64,000 nucleotides of DNA from Zobellia roscoffensis (GCF_015330165.1 NZ_JADDXT010000002.1:1362504-1426503); one strand, 5' to 3'; positions 26,969 to 36,518 are shown, counted from the stretch's first letter. Program-made: numbers and translations. The notes: generated by a model not told the origin, from the sequence alone.

Positions 26969-27550
26969 TTATTTCATGCGGACAACCTTTTGGTCCTCCA
27001 ATTTATATACTTGATTACTTTCTGGGCAAGTAGCACTATTTCCATCGTTAAATTCCAAACGATGCCCGTATTCGCTAACCCATCCTATTTGTTTACCAGG
27101 ATTGCCAACAATTAGTGCGTAATCCGGCACGTCTTTGGTCACCACAGATCCTGCGCCGATCAAGCAATATTTTCCCAGTGGATTACCACAAACTATAGTA
27201 GCATTAGCACCAATTGATGCCCCTTGCTTAACAAGTGTCTTTTGATAATTGTCTCGACGAACAATGGCACTTCTAGGGTTTATAATATTGGTAAATACCA
27301 TGGAAGGACCAAGAAAAACATCATCCTCACAAACAACACCAGTATATATAGAAACATTGTTCTGAACCTTAACGTTATTACCTAATATCACTTGAGGTGA
27401 AACTACAACGTTTTGACCTATGTTGCATCTTTCACCTATTTTACAATCTGACATAATATGAGAAAAATGCCATATTTTAGTACCTAGGCCTATGTTGCAG
27501 CCTTCATCAACAACGGCTGTTTCATGGGCAAAAAACGTATCGGTAGACAT
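26969..27550 (-). CDS. wbpD: UDP-GlcNAc3NA-uronate N-acetyltransferase (WbpD/WlbB type)
   Basis: Left-handed beta-helix N-acetyltransferase of 193 residues that acetylates the 3-amino group made by WbpE. Motifs are GLGTKIWHFSHIM, CNIGQNVVVSPQVILGNNV, FLGPSMVFTNIINPRS with the active-site Asn region, VKQGASIGANATIVCGN and GAGSVVTKDVPDYALIVGNP. The coenzyme-A site and C-terminal strand after IGWVSEYGHRLEF also match this family. It is followed 16 bp later by wbpE, and preceded by rmlD with an 18-bp gap. Confidence 0.93.
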   Translation of the reverse strand: MSTDTFFAHETAVVDEGCNIGLGTKIWHFSHIMSDCKIGERCNIGQNVVVSPQVILGNNVKVQNNVSIYTGVVCEDDVFLGPSMVFTNIINPRSAIVRRDNYQKTLVKQGASIGANATIVCGNPLGKYCLIGAGSVVTKDVPDYALIVGNPGKQIGWVSEYGHRLEFNDGNSATCPESNQVYKLEDQKVVRMK

Positions 27551-27568
27551 ATTGGAAAGTTAATTCGG

Positions 27569-28345
27569 TTATTTTTTTAAGACGCTATATGCGGGCCTTC
27601 TAGCAAAAGTACGATAATTCTTCGCTTTCTCTAATTGTACCTTTCCGAACAGATTGTTTTCGCGTAATATTTCCTCTGCAAAACCGTACCAACTTAGACT
27701 TTTCTCATCGGTAAAGTGGTGGATTCCATAATGCATACTTTCACCTGCAATTAAATTCAAAACATATTTAGCCAAATTACCCGCATGTGTTGGGCAACCC
27801 ACCTGGTCATCGGTTACACTAAGGTCGGCACCTTCCCTTGCTTTTTGCAATATAGTTTTATAGAAATTTTTTCCGAATTCCGAATAGAGCCAAGAAGTTC
27901 TAATAATGAAATAAGCCCTCATTAAACTTTGAATATGCTGTTCTCCTTCCAGCTTAGACGCCCCATACACATTTATTGGATTAGTTGCATCAGTAACCAA
28001 GTAAGGAGAACCTTTTTCTCCATCAAAAACATAGTCTGTTGAAATATGTATCAAGACGGTTTGCTCCTCTTTACAAATGGTCGCTAAATTTTTAACACCT
28101 TCGGAATTGACTTTAAATGCCTTCTCAGGTTCTTTTTCGGCGTTTTCAACATTAGTATAGGCCGCACAGTTAATACAATAACTAAACGCCTTAATAGATA
28201 GCTTTTTTTCTATCGATGTAACATCTGTAATATCTAATTCGTTTGAACTTGCGAAAACAAAATCTAATTCCGGATATGAGGAAGCTATTTTCTGAATGCT
28301 TTGGCCCAATTGCCCATTGGCACCGGTTACGAGTACAGATTTCAT
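27569..28345 (-). CDS. rfbD: dTDP-4-dehydrorhamnose reductase
   Basis: Last step of dTDP-L-rhamnose synthesis, an NAD(P)H-dependent reduction by a short-chain-dehydrogenase fold enzyme. It has 258 residues, somewhat shorter than the roughly 285-300 of enterobacterial RmlD, and ends soon after the conserved RRPAYSVLKK. VTGANGQLGQSIQ is the nucleotide-binding loop, NCAAYTNVENAE and HISTDYVFDG are family motifs, and YGASKLEGE holds the catalytic Tyr-Lys pair. It overlaps rfbC by 4 bp (ATGA). The order rfbB-A-C-D is typical of rhamnose operons. Confidence 0.95.
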   Translation of the reverse strand: MKSVLVTGANGQLGQSIQKIASSYPELDFVFASSNELDITDVTSIEKKLSIKAFSYCINCAAYTNVENAEKEPEKAFKVNSEGVKNLATICKEEQTVLIHISTDYVFDGEKGSPYLVTDATNPINVYGASKLEGEQHIQSLMRAYFIIRTSWLYSEFGKNFYKTILQKAREGADLSVTDDQVGCPTHAGNLAKYVLNLIAGESMHYGIHHFTDEKSLSWYGFAEEILRENNLFGKVQLEKAKNYRTFARRPAYSVLKK

Positions 28346-28887
28346 CTGAAGAATTCTTTAAAAGTAGGAAGTACTATATCTTTTTCGGAAATAATGGGCG
28401 ACTCTACAGGACATTCCCAGTCGATCTGTAAATCTTGATCATTATAAATTATACCGCTTTCCGAAGCTGAATTATAAAACGCGTCACATTTATACATAAA
28501 CGTAGCCTCATCACTCAAAGTAACAAAACCGTGAGCCATACCTTTTGGTATAAAAACAGCAGTTTTATTTACACTAGACAGTTTAAGCTTGTAATGTTTC
28601 CCAAAAGTGGTGCTGCTTTTTCTTAAATCTACTATTACATCCAAGACCTCTCCATGAACAACTTGCACCAATTTAGCTTGAGCATGAATGCCAGTTTGAA
28701 GGTGAAGCCCCCTAAGCACTCCTTTTTTTGACACCGAAATGTTATCTTGAACAAAGTTGATCTGCTCACCTACGGCGTTTTCAAATTTTTTCTGCTGGTA
28801 AGATTCAAAAAATACTCCCCTTTCGTCTTCAAACTGTTTTGGCTGTAAGACAAAACAGCCTTTTAAACTGGTTTCCGTTATTTTCAT
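28342..28887 (-). CDS. rfbC: dTDP-4-dehydrorhamnose 3,5-epimerase
   Basis: Cupin-fold epimerase of 181 residues acting on dTDP-4-keto-6-deoxyglucose in the rhamnose pathway. PKQFEDERGVFFESYQQKKF is the family opening, VLRGLHLQTG holds the catalytic His, VVHGEVLDVIVDLRKSS and FIPKGMAHGFVTLSDEA are standard, and FMYKCDAFYN supplies the catalytic-type Tyr region. Its stop overlaps the start of rfbD by 4 bp, so the two are translationally coupled. It lies 18 bp after rfbA. Confidence 0.97.
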   Translation of the reverse strand: MKITETSLKGCFVLQPKQFEDERGVFFESYQQKKFENAVGEQINFVQDNISVSKKGVLRGLHLQTGIHAQAKLVQVVHGEVLDVIVDLRKSSTTFGKHYKLKLSSVNKTAVFIPKGMAHGFVTLSDEATFMYKCDAFYNSASESGIIYNDQDLQIDWECPVESPIISEKDIVLPTFKEFFR

Positions 28888-28905
28888 GCTATTGTTTTCA
28901 GCAAT

Positions 28906-29760
28906 TTATAGCTCTAATAAATAGTTTCCGTAACCACTTTTAACAAGAGGTTTGGCGAGTTCGTGTAATTGTTCTCTAGAAATATACCCCATGGTATATG
29001 CTACTTCTTCAATAGAGCCTACTTTTAGACCTTGACGCTCTTCAATAACCTCAACAAATTGCGATGCTTGCATCAAAGAACTAAATGTACCCGTATCCAA
29101 CCACGCAGTACCACGGTCTAGAATGCTTACAGTTAATTTTTTATCCTCTAGATACACTTTGTTAATGTCAGTTATTTCAAGTTCCCCTCTTGAACTTGGC
29201 CTAATTTTTTTTGCAATTTCCACCACTTGGTTATCATAAAAATAAATGCCAGGAACCGCATAGTTAGATTTTGGCTTATCTGGTTTTTCCTCAATTGAAA
29301 TTGCCTTACCATTTTCATCAAACTCAACAACACCATATCGTTTTGGATCCTGTACGTGATAGCCATAAATAATTCCACCATCAGGGTTGTTATTGGCTTG
29401 AAGCAGTTTTGCTAGACCAGACCCATAAAATATATTATCGCCCAAAATAAGAGCAACTTTATCTTTTCCAATAAAATTTTCTCCAATTATAAAGGCTTCG
29501 GCCAATCCGTTCGGGTTCTCTTGTACGGCATATTGGAAGTTACAGCCCAATTGACTGCCATCTCCCAATAACTTTTTGAAAAGCGGAATGTCTTGCGGTG
29601 TGGTAATGATTAGTATTTCTTGGATACCAGCGGATAGAAGCGTAGCCAATGGATAATAAATCATCGGTTTATCATAAATAGGCATTAGCTGCTTGCTCAC
29701 AGCCAAAGTAAGTGGATGTAAGCGAGTTCCCGACCCTCCTGCTAAGATGATTCCTTTCAT
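28906..29760 (-). CDS. rfbA: Glucose-1-phosphate thymidylyltransferase
   Basis: Makes dTDP-glucose from dTTP and glucose-1-phosphate, the first step toward dTDP-rhamnose. It has 284 residues, a little under the roughly 290 of E. coli Rml[21 protein letters not shown] is the nucleotidyltransferase signature, [17 protein letters not shown] the substrate loop, [14 protein letters not shown] the metal-binding part, and [17 protein letters not shown] the C-terminal motif of this allosteric family. It starts 4 bp after rfbB. The enzyme is cytoplasmic. Confidence 0.97.
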   Translation of the reverse strand: MKGIILAGGSGTRLHPLTLAVSKQLMPIYDKPMIYYPLATLLSAGIQEILIITTPQDIPLFKKLLGDGSQLGCNFQYAVQENPNGLAEAFIIGENFIGKDKVALILGDNIFYGSGLAKLLQANNNPDGGIIYGYHVQDPKRYGVVEFDENGKAISIEEKPDKPKSNYAVPGIYFYDNQVVEIAKKIRPSSRGELEITDINKVYLEDKKLTVSILDRGTAWLDTGTFSSLMQASQFVEVIEERQGLKVGSIEEVAYTMGYISREQLHELAKPLVKSGYGNYLLEL

Positions 29761-29764
29761 TTTT

Positions 29765-30787
29765 TTAACTCTTCTGATATTTACTAAGATACCATGAAAC
29801 TGTTTTTTTCAATCCCGCATCGAAATTGAACTGTGGTTCCCACCCCAATTCAGTTTTTATTTTACGTGCATCTATGGCGTATCTAAAATCATGTCCCAAA
29901 CGGTCTTTTACAAATGTAATTTGTTCACCATAACTACCATTTTCTTTAGGGTGGACCTGATCTAGAATGGTACATATTGCCTTAGCAATTGAAATATTAT
30001 TATGCTCATTATCTCCACCTATAACATAGGTTTCGCCCGCTTCTCCTTTACTAAATGCAGCACCTATGCCTGTACAATGGTCAAGGACATATAACCAATC
30101 CCTAACATTCTTTCCATCACCATAAATAGGAATATCTTCACCTGCGAGTGCCTTCCTAATAATAGTGGGAATAAGCTTCTCATCATGTTGCTTAGGACCG
30201 TAATTATTGGAGCAATTGCTAGTAACTACATTCAATCCATAGGTATGGAAATAACTTCTCACTAAAAAATCAGAAGCGGCCTTGGAGGCACTATATGGAC
30301 TGTTAGGCGCATAAGCTGTGTCTTCATCAAAGAAACCTGATTCCCCTAAACTACCATATACCTCATCCGTAGAAATATGATGAAAACGAGATGATTCAAA
30401 TTGTTTTTTAGGGCAATTTGCTGAATTGAACCAATGCTTTCTTGCTGCTTCCAACAATGTAAAGGTTCCATTTATATTGGTTTTAATAAAGGCTTCTGGG
30501 CCTTCGATTGAATTATCTACATGAGATTCTGCGGCGAAGTGTATTACATCTGAAATCTGATATTCAGCAAAAATAGATTTTACTAAATCTACGTCGCAAA
30601 TATCTCCTTGCACAAATTTATACCGTTCATTATCTTTAACATCTTCCAAATGCTGGAGATTACCGGCATACGTGAGTTTGTCAAGATTCACCACAGAAAT
30701 TCCTTGATGTTCCCCCAGAAAAAATGGAATGAAATTACTTCCTATAAAACCCGCTCCACCTGTAATAAGAATTGTTCTACTGGACAT
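29765..30787 (-). CDS. rfbB: dTDP-glucose 4,6-dehydratase
   Basis: NAD-dependent dehydratase that converts dTDP-glucose to dTDP-4-keto-6-deoxyglucose. It has 340 residues. [19 protein letters not shown] is the Rossmann loop, [18 protein letters not shown] and [12 protein letters not shown] are RmlB-specific, and [15 protein letters not shown] gives the Tyr-x-x-x-Lys pair. [20 protein letters not shown] and [16 protein letters not shown] complete the match. It is the first of the four rhamnose genes, 10 bp downstream of the wzz-like gene, and its product may also feed other deoxysugars of the locus. Confidence 0.97.
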   Translation of the reverse strand: MSSRTILITGGAGFIGSNFIPFFLGEHQGISVVNLDKLTYAGNLQHLEDVKDNERYKFVQGDICDVDLVKSIFAEYQISDVIHFAAESHVDNSIEGPEAFIKTNINGTFTLLEAARKHWFNSANCPKKQFESSRFHHISTDEVYGSLGESGFFDEDTAYAPNSPYSASKAASDFLVRSYFHTYGLNVVTSNCSNNYGPKQHDEKLIPTIIRKALAGEDIPIYGDGKNVRDWLYVLDHCTGIGAAFSKGEAGETYVIGGDNEHNNISIAKAICTILDQVHPKENGSYGEQITFVKDRLGHDFRYAIDARKIKTELGWEPQFNFDAGLKKTVSWYLSKYQKS

Positions 30788-30797
30788 GCTACATTAT

Positions 30798-31805
30798 CTA
30801 TACATTCAACTCTTGAGCTTTTTTGTTCAAAAATCGAATAAAGGAAATTGCGAAAAATAAAACGACCAATGCTGTTGGTACCAAGAAGAATTTATTATTG
30901 AAAAAAGGCTTCTTAAATACTTGGGGTTTCCCCATGTTAATTACACTCAGAATCTCGGTCTGTTCAGTTAATTCTGATTTCTTTTCCTCAATTTCTTTTA
31001 GAAACCTGTTCTTTAAAGTAAGTAAACTTGCTATATTGAGCGCGCTTTCATTCTCCATATATACGGAACCTCCTGGCTTTTCTGTATTATTTTGCAACAA
31101 GGTTTTTGTATAATTATCAATAAGATTATCAATTTGAGAAATTAGTAAGGTATTTTTACTTATTCTCTGTTCGGCATTTTCCTTAGAGGTTTTTATAACC
31201 TTATCGTAATAGCTATTATTATTGATATAGTTCAGTAATTTTTCAGCTATCACATTGCCTTTTTTTGCATTTATATAGGTAAAAGTGATACGGTGTGCTA
31301 TAATACTTTTCTTGGTGAGTTCAGACCGAACAATATCTACTACAAAGCTTTCTTCCTTAAAACTCTGAAGTAATTTTAGATACTCCAATTCCTGTTGCGC
31401 TTCCTCCTTAGTTTCTTCTGGGTCCGAAATAGGTTGAATTTCTATTCTAAACCCTTGTAAATCCTCTACAGACAAACCCATTTTTTTAAAAAATAGGGTG
31501 TCTTGGCTAAATATGTTCGACTGAATCTCATCAACTACATCATACACATAATCTGTACTCTCAAAATTAGGTCTAACAATTGCCTCTGTTTTCAGTTTTT
31601 TATTTACAAATGAACTTAACACAAAACTAATAGCAATACCTAAAACAATGAGCCCAATCAATATAAAGGCATGTTTTTTGAAATATAGGAATACACGTAA
31701 AAAAGCAAGACCCAAACGGTTAAAACCATTTGCTATCATCTTAAATAATTGCCCTAAATCAATTTCATCAGAGGTAGAGGTATTATTTGGTTTGTTATCT
31801 GACAT
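30798..31805 (-). CDS. Wzz-type chain-length determinant / LPS biosynthesis protein
   Basis: Inner-membrane polysaccharide co-polymerase of 335 residues that sets glycan chain length with Wzy. It has the two-transmembrane layout: an acidic cytoplasmic N-terminus, a first segment HAFILIGLIVLGIAISFVLS (about residues 50-69), a periplasmic region of roughly 230 residues with helical, coiled-coil-like stretches, and a second segment FFLVPTALVVLFFAISFIRF near the end, preceded by a short KPQVFKKP proline motif typical of Wzz. There is no attached tyrosine kinase domain, so this is the Wzz rather than the Wzc form. It begins 4 bp after DUF6909. Confidence 0.88.
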   Translation of the reverse strand: MSDNKPNNTSTSDEIDLGQLFKMIANGFNRLGLAFLRVFLYFKKHAFILIGLIVLGIAISFVLSSFVNKKLKTEAIVRPNFESTDYVYDVVDEIQSNIFSQDTLFFKKMGLSVEDLQGFRIEIQPISDPEETKEEAQQELEYLKLLQSFKEESFVVDIVRSELTKKSIIAHRITFTYINAKKGNVIAEKLLNYINNNSYYDKVIKTSKENAEQRISKNTLLISQIDNLIDNYTKTLLQNNTEKPGGSVYMENESALNIASLLTLKNRFLKEIEEKKSELTEQTEILSVINMGKPQVFKKPFFNNKFFLVPTALVVLFFAISFIRFLNKKAQELNV

Positions 31806-31809
31806 TAAA

Positions 31810-33495
31810 CTATGAATTAAAAATTTGTTGTAATATTTTTTCTGTAATGAGGTAGGTAGGCTTTACCCCAGTTGTACCTAAACCTCCCGAAGCTAATGTA
31901 CTACCCGTTTCTAAAGGATTATCCGAAGCATAATAAGCATAGCGCACTTTTATATCGTCTCGGACGCTCTTACGAATCTTGGAGGCCGATTGTACTGCTT
32001 TCTGATAATGAACACCTTCCATTTCAAGCCCAACAACGTTCCAGGTTGATTGATGAAAGAATTTCAACACATCCTTGTTTTGTAATGATGTTCCAAGAAC
32101 AGTAATCATGGTTCCTTCAAATACCTTAAGCCCGTGCCCTTTAAAATCCTCAGCACACAACTCGTTCTTAAAAGGGTAATTATCCGCAGTTCCTTCAAAA
32201 ATATGTGCGGACGGAATCATTAAATCACCTTTTCCTCCTTCAAGAATTCCGGCTTTCCCCATAATGGAAATAGAAGCAACATCAAGAAAAATAGATTTAT
32301 CTCCTTTTACCTTATATGGTTTCAAAAATTCATCAATGGTCTCATAGGCTTGCTCTCCAAAGGCATAATCCATAACAAAGAGGACTGGCTTTTGATTATC
32401 TGCCATATCCTTTGGCAAATCATAACAACAGACATCTGAGCCCATTTTAGCTGTATCAAATAATTGTACATCTATATTTGTTCCTGAAAGATCGTCAATC
32501 GCTATCATTCCATTTTTAACTGCGACCTTAGTTACTTTAGCCCTCAGTTCTCCGTTTAAAGAAGAACTTAACGCTTCGTAAATTTCCAAAGACTCTTTAT
32601 CCTTAAATTCTTTCTTTAAAGAATTCTTAGCAAAAAGTGAATTCATAACACTGTGCATATTAGCACTTATGATATGTATGGGGCGTTCTAAAAGCCCATT
32701 TTTCTTTAAGGTCTCCTTAATGGTATCTGCCCAACGTTCTCCGTGGATATGATGCCCCAAGCGTTCCCGAAGCAAGGCGCTGAAAGTTATTGCTCGTTTT
32801 TCTCCGGTAATTTCCTCTTCTATGGCCAATTTACCTAACCAATAGACAATTTCCAGAAAGCGTTCCGGTTGTTCGTCTGTCGAAAATTGTTCATGAACGG
32901 CCATAATTTCAATGAACGAGCGGCCCAGAATATTGGCAGTATGTATAACGGCAACTTCTCTTTCTGCTAAAGTCAATTCTTCTTTTTTGACCGCATCTTC
33001 CAACTTTTTCCAATCGCGAATGGTTCTATCGGTATCTTCTATCAAAACCCTTTTACAGATTTTTTCAGATTCGATAAAAAGAAAAGTCAAATGAGTAAGA
33101 ATATCATAAATGTCAGAACGGCCTCGAGTAATTTCGATGTTCATTTGTTCATCATCTATTCGGTAGCAATTTCTACGTCGTTTTGGAGGTACAATTGGAT
33201 CAAAATGTGATTTACCATAACCTTCGTCTGAAGTTAAATTAATAAAACGACATTGTTCAATTCCTTTTGGTAACCTTTCAAGAACATAAATTAATCCACT
33301 AAGTTCTGCCTTCTCCTCTGCTATAGAACCATAAATCTCTGGTCTTAATTGTAACAAAGCATTTTTCAATGATTCACCCGATACCCCTGTTGGCTTATAA
33401 AAACCACGGTTGAAAAGATGACGCATTGTTATATATAAGCGCTCAATAGCATTTGTAGATTCTTGAGCTCGAGTTGTAGTTATATTATTTCCCAT
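31810..33495 (-). CDS. DUF6909 family protein with nucleoside-phosphorylase-like C-terminus
   Basis: A 561-residue soluble protein that I recognise only as the Bacteroidota family DUF6909. The N-terminal half is charged and helical (for example AIERLYITMRHLFNRGFY, SALLRERLGHHIHGERW). The C-terminal half has alternating strands and a stretch VVGLEMEGVHYQKAVQSA (about 487-504). This resembles the MEG-type nucleoside-binding motif of purine and MTA/SAH nucleosidases, and FEGTMITVLGTS precedes it. A nucleotide- or nucleoside-processing role is inferred. It is the first gene of the polysaccharide operon (4 bp before wzz), although the family also exists away from such loci, so the link may be positional only. 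Confidence 0.75.
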   Translation of the reverse strand: MGNNITTTRAQESTNAIERLYITMRHLFNRGFYKPTGVSGESLKNALLQLRPEIYGSIAEEKAELSGLIYVLERLPKGIEQCRFINLTSDEGYGKSHFDPIVPPKRRRNCYRIDDEQMNIEITRGRSDIYDILTHLTFLFIESEKICKRVLIEDTDRTIRDWKKLEDAVKKEELTLAEREVAVIHTANILGRSFIEIMAVHEQFSTDEQPERFLEIVYWLGKLAIEEEITGEKRAITFSALLRERLGHHIHGERWADTIKETLKKNGLLERPIHIISANMHSVMNSLFAKNSLKKEFKDKESLEIYEALSSSLNGELRAKVTKVAVKNGMIAIDDLSGTNIDVQLFDTAKMGSDVCCYDLPKDMADNQKPVLFVMDYAFGEQAYETIDEFLKPYKVKGDKSIFLDVASISIMGKAGILEGGKGDLMIPSAHIFEGTADNYPFKNELCAEDFKGHGLKVFEGTMITVLGTSLQNKDVLKFFHQSTWNVVGLEMEGVHYQKAVQSASKIRKSVRDDIKVRYAYYASDNPLETGSTLASGGLGTTGVKPTYLITEKILQQIFNS

Positions 33496-33509
33496 AAAAA
33501 CATTTCAAT

Positions 33510-33517
33510 CAAAATTA
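33510..33517 (-). promoter_or_regulatory. Candidate -7 element for the polysaccharide operon
   Basis: TAATTTTG on the minus strand fits the Bacteroidota -7 consensus TANNTTTG, 14 bases before the ATG of the DUF6909 gene, the first gene of the long minus-strand cluster. No matching TTTG is at the usual -33 distance, so support is partial and chance is possible in A+T-rich DNA. Confidence 0.3.
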
Positions 33518-33640
33518 CGATATTTTTTTGGTGTCATTAAGATTTGATCGTTGTTGTCTTTTAGTTTCAATTCCATATCTAAGCCCCATTACTTTTTTAG
33601 AAACCGAATACTACTCAAATTAAACAAATACCAACCAGTA

Positions 33641-35140
33641 TTAATCATTTTTTAAAGAAGCCAACCCATCTACCAACTTTCGATCATTAGCTAGCCGTTG
33701 TACCTTGTTCTGACCGCCCAACTTACCTATAGATTTCATATAAGCGTTAAAACCACCTTCTGCAATGCTAGTAACTTTTAAAGTTTGAAGGACCTTCCCT
33801 TCTATTAAATCCAAATAATAACTGTTCTGCTTTTGAAGAGAATTGTCTAAAACCGCTATAAACTCCTCCATATTAGATGGTTCTTTTTCAAACTCTACAA
33901 ACCACTCATGGTAGGGTAATTGGTTACCTTCAGGAGTAATTTGTGGCGCAACTGTAAATTCATTTATACTGGCGCCGGTTTCCTTGACTGCCAATTGCAT
34001 GGCTTCTTCCACTTCCTTCGCAATTACATGCTCTCCAAAAGCAGAGATAAAATGCTTTATACGGCCAGAAACAATGACCTTGTAGGGTTTTAATGAAATA
34101 AACTGAACGGTATCTCCTAAGTTGTATGCCCACAAACCTGCATCTGTAGAAATAATCATTACGTAGTTTACGTTTAGTTCTACATCTTTAATTGTTAAGC
34201 GTTTTGCCCCTTCCTCAAAAAACTCATCGGCTTTTATAAACTCATAAAATATACCTGAGTTTAACAGCAAAAGCATCCCTTTTTCTTTCTGAGAATCTTG
34301 ATAGGCAAAGAAGCCTTCGCTAGCAGGGAAGAGTTCTATACTATCTACCTTACGACCTATCAAACCTTCAAATTTTGCCCGGTATGGCTCATAATTGACC
34401 CCTCCGTAGATAAAAAGTTGAAAATTTTTGAAAAGATCACCAACTTTCTTACCCGTTTTATTCTCTAGTTTTTCAAAATACATTTGCACCCAAGAAGGTA
34501 TACCCGCAATGACGGTCATATCTTCGCCCATAGTCTCGTCTACTATGGTATTGACCTTGGTTTCCCAATCTTCAATGCAGTTGGTCTCCCAGCTAGGTAA
34601 GCGATTCTTTTGTAAATAGTTTGGTACATAATGAGCGGATATGCCTGAAAGTCGGCCTAATTTAACTCCATTCTTTTCTGTTAATTCAGGACTTCCCTGA
34701 AGAAAAATCATTCTGCCGGTTACGAAATCTGCATTACCGGTTTCTTCTATATAATTTAAAATGGCATTTCGCGAAGCATTGACTTGATGCTTTATTGAAG
34801 TTTCTGTAATAGGAATATACTTTGCCCCAGATGTAGTTCCTGAAGTTTTGGCAAAATAAACGGGTTTACCTGGCCAAAGAATATCTTCTTTTCCTGCTAC
34901 AACTTCCTCTACATAAGGCTTCAGCGCTTCATAATCGCGTACAGGAACCTTCTTTACAAAATCATCATGTGATTGTATATTCTGAAAACCATGGTCCAAC
35001 CCAAATTTAGTATTCTTTGCCTTTTGTAATAGTTGGTTAAAAACCTTTTCTTGTGTAGAAACAGGATTATCTCGCCACTTTGCCGTTTGCTTGGCAATGC
35101 GTTTCGCAAATATTTTAGCTCCAAGTGATTTTATTGACAT
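33641..35140 (-). CDS. GH3 auxin-responsive promoter family protein (acyl-adenylating enzyme fold)
   Basis: Member of the GH3 family of the ANL adenylating superfamily, which in plants conjugates amino acids to hormones. Bacterial members are widespread in Bacteroidota and of unknown substrate. It has 499 residues. The ATP-binding loop TSGTTSGAKYIP lies at residues 99-110, and ELFPASEGFFAYQD and WAYNLGDTVQFIS are GH3-specific, followed by the mobile C-terminal domain after IVSGRIKHFISAFGEHV. It is cytoplasmic by sequence (no signal peptide). It lies 145 bp from the polysaccharide operon, with no evidence that they are linked. Confidence 0.93.
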   Translation of the reverse strand: MSIKSLGAKIFAKRIAKQTAKWRDNPVSTQEKVFNQLLQKAKNTKFGLDHGFQNIQSHDDFVKKVPVRDYEALKPYVEEVVAGKEDILWPGKPVYFAKTSGTTSGAKYIPITETSIKHQVNASRNAILNYIEETGNADFVTGRMIFLQGSPELTEKNGVKLGRLSGISAHYVPNYLQKNRLPSWETNCIEDWETKVNTIVDETMGEDMTVIAGIPSWVQMYFEKLENKTGKKVGDLFKNFQLFIYGGVNYEPYRAKFEGLIGRKVDSIELFPASEGFFAYQDSQKEKGMLLLLNSGIFYEFIKADEFFEEGAKRLTIKDVELNVNYVMIISTDAGLWAYNLGDTVQFISLKPYKVIVSGRIKHFISAFGEHVIAKEVEEAMQLAVKETGASINEFTVAPQITPEGNQLPYHEWFVEFEKEPSNMEEFIAVLDNSLQKQNSYYLDLIEGKVLQTLKVTSIAEGGFNAYMKSIGKLGGQNKVQRLANDRKLVDGLASLKND

Positions 35141-35207
35141 AGAAAAAATCAGATATCAGTTTAAGAGAGTTTTTTCCTTTTGATAAATTAATAGTCAAAA
35201 GTCCTAA

Positions 35208-36074
35208 TTAAAAGTCTATATAATCCAACGGGTTTACAGCATTACCATTACTCCAAAGTTCAAAATGGAGGTGAGGTCCAGTTGTATATTCACCTGTATT
35301 ACCAACAGAGGCAATTACTTCACCTGCCCTAACAACTTCGCCTTGTGTTTTATTTAAAGATCCATTGTGTTTATATACACTCAGAAGTCCGTCTTTATGT
35401 TCAAGTATAATAACATAGCCCGTATCTGCAGTCCATTCAGAAAAAATAACTGTACCATTAGCAACTGCCTTAATTGGAGTGTCCTTAGGCGCCGTAACAT
35501 CTACTGCATAATGACGCTTTTCCGGATCATACTGATTAGATATTTCTCCACTCAAAGGAGGAAACAACTCAATTTCTGCTGCTGTTGCGCTACGTTCAAA
35601 AAGATTGTATTTATCCTCCAAAGCCACTTCTGCCCTTAAAAGAGAATCTTCTTTTATAGGTGTAAGGTCTACGCTAGATGGGTCTATCTTAAACTGTTCT
35701 CGTAATGAGTCTAAATTTACTTCTTGAGAAGCCACATCTCCTCGTAATACCATACGAATACTTTCTAAATACTTATTGGTATTATTTAATGAGGCCACTA
35801 AGGAATCCGTTTTATAAGTAAGGTCCGTAGCTTGTTTTTTAAGCTTAGTACTAGAATATCCAGGTATGTATTCTCTTAAAGGGGTAAAGGCGATTAATAA
35901 CGTAGTAAGGCCAATTAAACCAATAATACATAGTGAACCGGTAACAAAAACGTTAAGACGACTTAATTTAAAAGAGATTTTCTCTTCAAAAGTAGATTCA
36001 TTAAGAATAACCAAACGATACTTATGAAGCAGTTTGCGTTTAATCTCTTTTCTCTTTTTGACTTTTTTGGCCAT
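35208..36074 (-). CDS. M23 family metallopeptidase, membrane anchored
   Basis: Peptidoglycan-associated LytM/M23 endopeptidase or divisome-regulator type protein, 288 residues. A basic N-terminus is followed by a membrane anchor (about 45-70, FVTGSLCIIGLIGLTTLLIA), a helical region, then the M23 domain. The zinc ligands can be seen as HYAVDV (first His and Asp) and PHLHFELW (HxH), with KAVANGTVIFSEW and GEVIASVGNTGEYTTGPH between. The full set of ligands suggests it is catalytically active. It diverges from tatA with a 195-bp gap and lies 67 bp upstream of the GH3 gene on the same strand. Confidence 0.93.
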   Translation of the reverse strand: MAKKVKKRKEIKRKLLHKYRLVILNESTFEEKISFKLSRLNVFVTGSLCIIGLIGLTTLLIAFTPLREYIPGYSSTKLKKQATDLTYKTDSLVASLNNTNKYLESIRMVLRGDVASQEVNLDSLREQFKIDPSSVDLTPIKEDSLLRAEVALEDKYNLFERSATAAEIELFPPLSGEISNQYDPEKRHYAVDVTAPKDTPIKAVANGTVIFSEWTADTGYVIILEHKDGLLSVYKHNGSLNKTQGEVVRAGEVIASVGNTGEYTTGPHLHFELWSNGNAVNPLDYIDF

Positions 36075-36240
36075 GGAGCAAATATAAAGGATGGAATCGG
36101 ATTCTTATACCGTTGTTCTAAATTAATGATTCTTGTAAATACCATGGTCATGCTGCCAACACATTTAAGAAAACTAGCACAAATCTGTTAAAATAATCTG
36201 CTTGCATGTATATTTAGGGTTAATCAAGTAACTTTTTTAG

Positions 36241-36248
36241 TATCTTTG
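36241..36248 (+). promoter_or_regulatory. Candidate -7 element for tatA
   Basis: TATCTTTG fits the TANNTTTG consensus and lies 21 bases before the tatA ATG. No TTTG is found at the usual -33 distance, so this is only a partial promoter match. Confidence 0.35.
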
Positions 36249-36269
36249 AATCTGTTTAAAAATGAAAAT

Positions 36270-36452
36270 ATGACAACTTTACAGATATTTTTAGCGATAG
36301 GACCATGGCAAATAGGAATCGTAGTTTTAGTGGTTCTTTTATTGTTCGGAGGAAAAAAGATTCCAGAATTGATGCGTGGACTTGGTAGTGGTATTAAAGA
36401 ATTTAAAGATGCCTCTAAAGAAGACGATACGTTAGAAGAGAAAAAAGAATAG
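36270..36452 (+). CDS. tatA: Sec-independent translocase protein TatA/TatE
   Basis: Small pore-forming component of the twin-arginine export system, 60 residues. It has the classic layout: a short membrane helix ([19 protein letters not shown]), the [20 protein letters not shown] hinge and amphipathic helix, then a short acidic tail. I chose the ATG at 36270; an upstream TTG in frame adds eight residues without homology. No tatB or tatC is nearby, which is common in Bacteroidota where tatC is encoded elsewhere. Confidence 0.95.
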   Translation: MTTLQIFLAIGPWQIGIVVLVVLLLFGGKKIPELMRGLGSGIKEFKDASKEDDTLEEKKE

Positions 36453-36479
36453 GAACATCCCTAATTCTTGATGATTTAT

Positions 36480-36509
36480 AAACCTTTGATTTACGTCAGA
36501 GGTTTTTTT
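36480..36509 (+). terminator. Intrinsic terminator after tatA
   Basis: Arms AAACCTTTGA (36480-36489) and TCAGAGGTTT (36496-36505) pair with a single G-U, with a 6-base loop and a T-run to 36509. It is the expected stop for the short tatA transcript. Confidence 0.8.
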
Positions 36510-36518
36510 ATGTTTTAT

